A DNA stretch of 64,000 bases from positions 8,118,677 through 8,182,676 of the forward strand of contig JAYGXS010000010.1 in NCBI GenBank assembly GCA_036362985.1, given 5' to 3'. This DNA is from Ligula intestinalis (Eukaryota; Platyhelminthes; Cestoda; Diphyllobothriidea; Diphyllobothriidae). Position 1 is the stretch's first letter; each line of letters begins with the position of its first letter. Under the pieces are notes generated by a model. It was not told the DNA's origin, ran no database searches, and was given only the letters and a program-made list of their open reading frames with translations. A program made the position numbers and the translations under genes. Shown one piece after another: positions 59,144-64,000 of the stretch.

Positions 59144-59318
59144 CTTCACTGGAGACTTCACGTGTTCGAACTAAATCCGCCTTGTTGCCAACAAGTACAA
59201 TTGTGCTGGACATTTTAGAGCATCCAAGTACCTCCGAAACAATATTTTGTGCTGCCATAAATGATTCTCGGTCGTCTATTGCATACACGACAACGTATGC
59301 ATCGGCTGAGTCCATTAT
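59144..59318 (-). CDS. Internal exon of a Ras-superfamily (RGK-like) GTPase
   Basis: A 175-bp exon on the minus strand. Its peptide runs IMDSADAYVVVYAIDDRESF, AAQNIVSEVLGCSKMSS, TIVLVGNKADLVRTREVSSE. This is the central part of a small GTPase: the beta-strand before switch-distal helix, the G4 base-recognition motif NKxD (NKAD) and the 'LVR.REVS' segment typical of the Rem/Rad/Gem/Kir group. The acceptor is CTGTTTTAG just before 59318 and the donor GAAG|GTAACA after 59144. The exon starts in phase 0 and ends after the first base of a codon, probably the conserved glycine of 'EEG'. RGK proteins bind guanine nucleotides at the membrane side of the cell and regulate calcium channels and the cytoskeleton in other animals. 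Exons for the P-loop and for the G5 motif are not visible here. Confidence 0.75.
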
Positions 59319-60980
59319 CTAAAACAGAATTAGTAACACGCAAAAATGTAATATTATTTTAAAATAAAATATTTTGCAAATGCTTCAATCTGTACGATAA
59401 AAATTAGTTTTGTTGCCATCAACCCGCATACTTCAAAAGAGACCTTATTTGTAAATTCATTAAATTTAAAGTCATTTTTCAGAATTTTTGAAGCTGAATC
59501 CTCTTTGAAACTTCAATTTCAGTAAATCAGAAATAAACAGTAAAATAAAATGATAAGTCGAAATGACGAATGGTAAATTGAGTAGGCTCCATCATTTTTA
59601 CCAGCTCCTACGAATAGGAATGCAGATAGGCATCAGTGATTTCCGCTTAAACAAATTACACACTAACATCTAAAACCGGCATTTGCTGAAGAACTTACAA
59701 AAGCCTACATATAAGAAACGTGTGATTATGCCGTCAGCTCTTTGATGTTGCTGGCGCCTAACTTTGAGGTTTATGTTCGATTTTTTTAAATTGCCGCTTC
59801 AAGGAAAATGTGTGTGCAAACATTTAAAGCCACGCCCACTCTGTAGCTGCTTGCGTATGGAAGGCAACGTAAAGTTATCAAGAAGTTTATCTGATAGCCT
59901 TAAAAGTTCACGTCTTTGCAAGTTAAAACTTATATAAAACGCCATAAGTCCTTTAAATCTGCTGATCGTAATTTTAACAACAGGGCTTAAAGTCAAGGCA
60001 CGGGGTTTGCCCATATTTTGTTGGCTTATTGCGTATTTGCATTGATCAAGAAATTCAAGAAAGAAAGAAATGAAACCAAGCCTATAAACATCCATGATTT
60101 CCGTCTCGTTTCCAAATTTGTTCTTGAAGTTATAAAAAATTGACAAGTAACTACTTAGGCATGCGTTATGGATATATTAAACTTTTAAGCACATCAATAT
60201 CTTTCTGGAGCACTTGTAAATTCAGCAATAGGTGTTGGATAAATAGGTCCCTCTGATTTTAACTCGTTAGACATTAGACTCCGATGTGCACAAATTGTGT
60301 AAAATGCTAGTTTCAAAAGGAATGTTTTAACGGAGCTTTCCTCCGAAATTGTAAACATAACTGTATGCTGTATTACCAAATATCAATGTTATGCATATTG
60401 TAAATTACAATATCAGTAGATATTTATCAACCATTCCGAGGGAAGCACGGTTTTTATACATTTTTCTGTAAATTCAAGAATGAAAATTGTTAATATTTTG
60501 TGATTAAATATCACATTTACAGTAATGGTATGTTCAACCTTGAACGCCGAGGATAAAAACTGACAGTCTTTATTTCAAGAATCATTTGAATCACGACCAG
60601 ATATGCTTTTAGATAAAAAAGGTTGCCTTACCAAGATAAGCACGCTAAGAGCGCAACGCATATCTAGGCGTCTTTAGATAAGGGTAGTTCATACACACGA
60701 AACTGCAGTATAAATAGGACGCACTTTTCGCTATTGCAAACCCGGCACAAATAATGCTCCCCCTCTCCACCTCATCGGTCACAAATGCTCCCTGCTGAGC
60801 TAATTTTTTGAAAGCAAATATGTCTGTCGTTGGCTGATGGCGTTTTTTACATGTATTTGTTGTTGCGCGTTTGGAGTTTGTGGTTATTAGGATAATCGGA
60901 AAAATATATTCAACTGTGCGCTCCTTAGGAAATTAACTGCTGCTCACATACTGAACTCTTTCATCAGGTGTCGCTCACCA
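59319..60980. other. Probable intron, no recognisable feature
   Basis: Lies upstream of the GTPase exon on the minus strand. No conserved exon-like peptide was found, although weakly conserved N-terminal exons could be missed. Confidence 0.45.
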
Positions 60981-60984
60981 CTGG

Positions 60985-61480
60985 GCAATAGCTAATAAAA
61001 GCAACGGACTCACTACACCGTCAAGAAAACGTTTGAGTCATTTATAGGATCTGGTTCACAATTTTGCACAGCAGCTATGTTGGAGAAACAGGGAGCGAAT
61101 TGCCGAACGCGCGGCAGCAGTGCAGCGAAATGATGCCAATTCGCATCTGGCCGCTCATTTGACAAAACCTAGCCACACATGCAATGTTAGTGAGCCAAGC
61201 ATTCTTGAAAGAGGTAACAGTTGCTAGAGCCACGGGTTCCTTGAGTTTAACTTACCGCCTTCAAGTCTATTACCGTATGCAATGGCATACGTAATTTATA
61301 TTTGCTGGTAAAAGTCAGCTTAGCAAAAACAATGAGCATTTCGGAGGGTGCAACTGCCAGTGAGTCAGGTGGGCAAGCCATCACCCCGCCGATCTCAAAA
61401 CTTTTATTGCAATTTGAACATGTATTTACCCGCATGCCTGCTCTTAAGTGGATGTTAATAAACCTCGACAATGATGATCG
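60985..61480 (+). pseudogene. PLE lineage-1 endonuclease and C-terminal relic
   Basis: Plus-strand fragments in different frames: a degraded endonuclease start (61030-61090, with 'YVGETG'-coding sequence at about 61076-61094), RIAERAAAVQRNDANSHLAA, then ILERGN near 61200. A later frame (61302-61484) reads SLAKTMSISEGATASES and GGQAITPPI, matching LAKASRHLRNGQATASS and DGRAIITPEL of the element at 9900-10436. No terminal repeat was found on either side, so it is an internal fragment. It sits in the probable intron of the GTPase gene. Confidence 0.65.
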
Positions 61481-61484
61481 TTAA

Positions 61485-62127
61485 GTGTCATATGTATGCG
61501 GACCTTCATCTTCCTTGCAAGTAAATTTTCAGAAAAGCTCGCACATTAATTAGATGTTGCTATTTTGTAAAACTTAACCATTAAGGTTCTTTAAATATTT
61601 GTCAACAGTTAACTGATAAGTTGCGAAGATAATTATTATTTTACCAGTTCCATCCGTCGCCTCACCCTCTAACCGAATAGGATTTACAACGTAGCATCTA
61701 AAATGTACGTTTCATGCGTGAATGTGTTTCTGTTTATGTCAAAAATTGCATTTTAGTGTACCACTTTACCGTAAAATATTTTAATGGAAACGCTAAGTAG
61801 GTGAAGTTTTCCTTGAATGACTTGGTTATGCTGTGATAAGTTTCTCGAAATTTTTAATTTGTCGCGAGTTTAATTAAATGTTTATAAAGATTGAATTTCT
61901 AACTGTCATTTGGTTTATTTCCTAAGGCATAACTGCGACAGCTTGGTGGAAAGTTTTGTAAATGAGTTCATTTCTGATTGCTTACATCAACTTAAATCGT
62001 TAAACCTGACAATTACATTGTGTTTATCATTATCATTGAGTTTCGATACCCTTGCCAATATGGTGGAAGAAAACATATATTTGCATATGTTCTCTCCTGC
62101 ACTCACTTGGTACAATCTTAGCTGAGC
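61485..62127. other. No recognisable feature
   Basis: AT-rich spacer between the PLE fragment and the fold-back element. Confidence 0.5.
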
Positions 62128-62129
62128 TA

Positions 62130-63097
62130 CAGTAGATTCCCTATCTCATTAAATGTCACCTGGAATTCTGAAATACATTTATGATTCAAATAAATTAACA
62201 ACGTATGCTTTTCAAAATGACGATCATACAGACTGATCACAATATATTTTGGTCACATCAGGATGCCGGCTTTTAAACGAGCTTATTTGACCGCTTAGTA
62301 AAAATATGTACGATAAAAAAGTAGCTACTTAAGTAGTAGGTCCCTTTTTCTCACTTTTGACTGTCTTTATATATTCAAATGTATTTTTTTGGAAAAAATG
62401 CACAAAGAATTATTAATTGTAGTCACATCGTCGAAAATTGCGCCTTATTAAAATGTTATACTTAAAGAAAGAGTAACTTTTATTTTAAAAAAGTTTCTAA
62501 TTATGAGCTTTTTTACAATTTTCAGGTCTAATTCATAGAACATCGTATGCGTCAATTTTTAATGCTGCCTTTACTGTAAAAGCATACTCCATATCTTATG
62601 CAACATTAACTGAGAACTATGTGAGATCTTCCTTAAATTGTAGGCGAAAACGAACTTTTCCTTAAACAGTTTGTAAACCTTGAATTCGAGTGTAGCAGGC
62701 AGTACGTTTCAAAATTATTCGGCAATTTAGAAACCTTTTGAAGCTGAAAGCTGTCCTTTCTTTAAGTATAAAATTTAAACAAGACGTAATTTTCTTTCAA
62801 GCGAGTACAATTAATATTTTTGTCGTGAAAGCTTTTCCGAAAAAAAATTAAATCTATAAAGACAGTCAAAATAAATGAAAAAAGGTATTCTTCTCAAATA
62901 GCTACTTAATATAGTATATGCTTTTTCTTGGCCGTTAGAAAAAAGCCTCTTTGAAAGCCGGCATCCTGAAGTGTCCAAAATATGTGGAAGTTAGACTATT
63001 TGATCGTATCTATTATAACTTTCCACAAAAAATATATTTCAATCAGAAACTTTTTTAGGAATACCGGGTTAAATTTCATGAGCTAGGGAATCTACTG
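62130..63097. mobile_element. Fold-back / long-TIR DNA element with TA target duplication
   Basis: The ends are inverted repeats starting CAGTAGATTCCCTATCTCAT (left) and CAGTAGATTCCCTAGCTCAT (right, minus strand), one mismatch in 20. TA flanks both sides (62128-62129, 63098-63099). Similarity between the arms continues inward for about 400 bp: 'caggatgccggctttt' lies at 62261-62276 against 62955-62970 inverted, and 'gactgtcttta' at 62359-62369 against 62860-62870 inverted. The spacer is only about 160 bp and codes for nothing. The CAGTAGA start and TA duplication resemble pogo/Tigger or other Tc1/mariner-superfamily short elements; the family assignment is inference. Confidence 0.8.
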
Positions 63098-63099
63098 TA

Positions 63100-64000
63100 G
63101 CTTTTACATTAAAAACAGTATCTTTCGGTCTATTTTTTTAATTCCAGAAACATGTTTAATCCGATGTGTATTTGCGTTTTAAATTCAGGATCTGCCCATT
63201 ACATCTTGTAGATAACAAATAACCGCATCTCTAGGAAAAATTGGCTACGGATGATCGTCTGCCAGAACTTAACCAAATGCTGCCTGCGTACACCACTAAG
63301 AAGAACAAAAATCAAATATTTTGCACTTTCTGCACTACCATCGACAAAACAAGTTACAACAATGTGTTGCGTGAGTATCGCTCATTGTTCGACCGTCTGC
63401 ATACGGAAAATTAAACGGAAGACGGAGAAATCTGGACTCATGTAAGTCATTGGGTACTTTCTGTAAGACATCGTGACCTGCTAGTATACAGATTTAGAAA
63501 AAATGCTGATTGAGTTAATAAATCTGCGAGAATGGATTGCATTTTTAGAGGGACAAATGAGTGATAAGCTTCTTTTCTTAGTCTAAACTTACACGTTACA
63601 CGAAGGATAACAACAAAACGTATCCAACAGATTGATAATGTAATAGGTTAGCGAAATGCAGCCAGAGAGCTGCTTATGGTCTGGACGTCGAAACAGTTTT
63701 TTGCATCTTCTCTATAAATTACATTTAAAATTAGAAGGGCGATCTAAATCTGCAAGTGGCTGAAAGGCTTGTTAAGCAGAAACATCGAAAAAGTCTATCC
63801 TAGGATTACGAGGCGTGCTATGGAATCTAACAGCATAATATTGTTAATGCGTTGTAACGAAAAAATGCGTTTGAGGCAGTTAGTTGCCAGTTCAGTATGC
63901 CTATTAACAAACATGTGTCTCGTAATTGTCGGATTTGTAGCAAGCACCAAGAATGTTTCAAGTTTTCATGGGTATTTAGCAGGCTACCGAGCAAAGCTTA
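63100..64000. other. No recognisable feature
   Basis: AT-rich; a 64-codon plus-strand frame (63251-63445) rich in basic residues matches no known family. Confidence 0.45.

Noticed and set aside
1..64000. CRISPR arrays, prokaryotic operons or phage
   Set aside because: No regularly spaced direct repeats, no ribosome-binding-site-led gene strings and no long frames; the DNA is plainly eukaryotic.

Overview
The window looks like intergenic or intronic DNA of an animal genome. It is AT-rich, has no long open reading frames, no bacterial-style gene packing, contains a 10-base assembly gap (11077-11086), and is full of decayed retroelements. The only host-gene signal is one short exon (59144-59318, minus strand) with good splice sites. 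It encodes part of a Ras-superfamily GTPase resembling the RGK (Rem/Rad/Gem) group. A parasitic flatworm is a reasonable guess, because Penelope-like elements with GIY-YIG domains plus a tRNA-promoter/hammerhead SINE recall the schistosome SM-alpha type. This is inference only; the sequence does not settle the species.

Most recognisable content is relics of Penelope-like elements (PLEs), at about 4.6, 6.1-6.4, 8.4-10.6, 11.6-13.7, 15.6-16.2, 17.1-18.7, 24.4-24.6, 47.2-48.2 (fragments), 48.8-50.2, 51.5-53.0, 54.2-55.6, 55.8-57.95 and 61.0-61.5 kb. They belong to at least five lineages. Each is broken by stops or frameshifts, but reverse transcriptase palm motifs (VDD/IDD) and C-terminal GIY-YIG endonuclease domains can still be read. 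Many are bordered by inverted copies of their own 3' tail, or are two 5'-truncated copies joined head to head. The largest palindrome is 51461-52982.

The most interesting layer is catalytic RNA. Almost every PLE tail carries a minimal hammerhead ribozyme motif (CTGANGA, stem II, GAAA, very short palindromic stem III ending in UH), generally just before an AATAAA. Separately, two copies of a short element (about 5.87-6.08 kb plus, 58.18-58.39 kb minus) join a tRNA-like promoter to a hammerhead with a 10-base palindromic stem III (AATGGCCATT). A third, nearly canonical hammerhead lies at 6467-6512.

Other mobile DNA: a 770-bp mariner/Tc1-like relic with 33-bp terminal inverted repeats and TA target duplications (37573-38342), and a 968-bp fold-back element with roughly 400-bp inverted arms, also flanked by TA (62130-63097). 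Three anonymous dispersed repeat pairs are also visible (4.0/20.4 kb, 19.7/34.6 kb, 50.3/53.2 kb). The long stretches 20.8-24.3, 24.7-34.5, 38.4-47.2 and 63.1-64.0 kb show nothing I can name.
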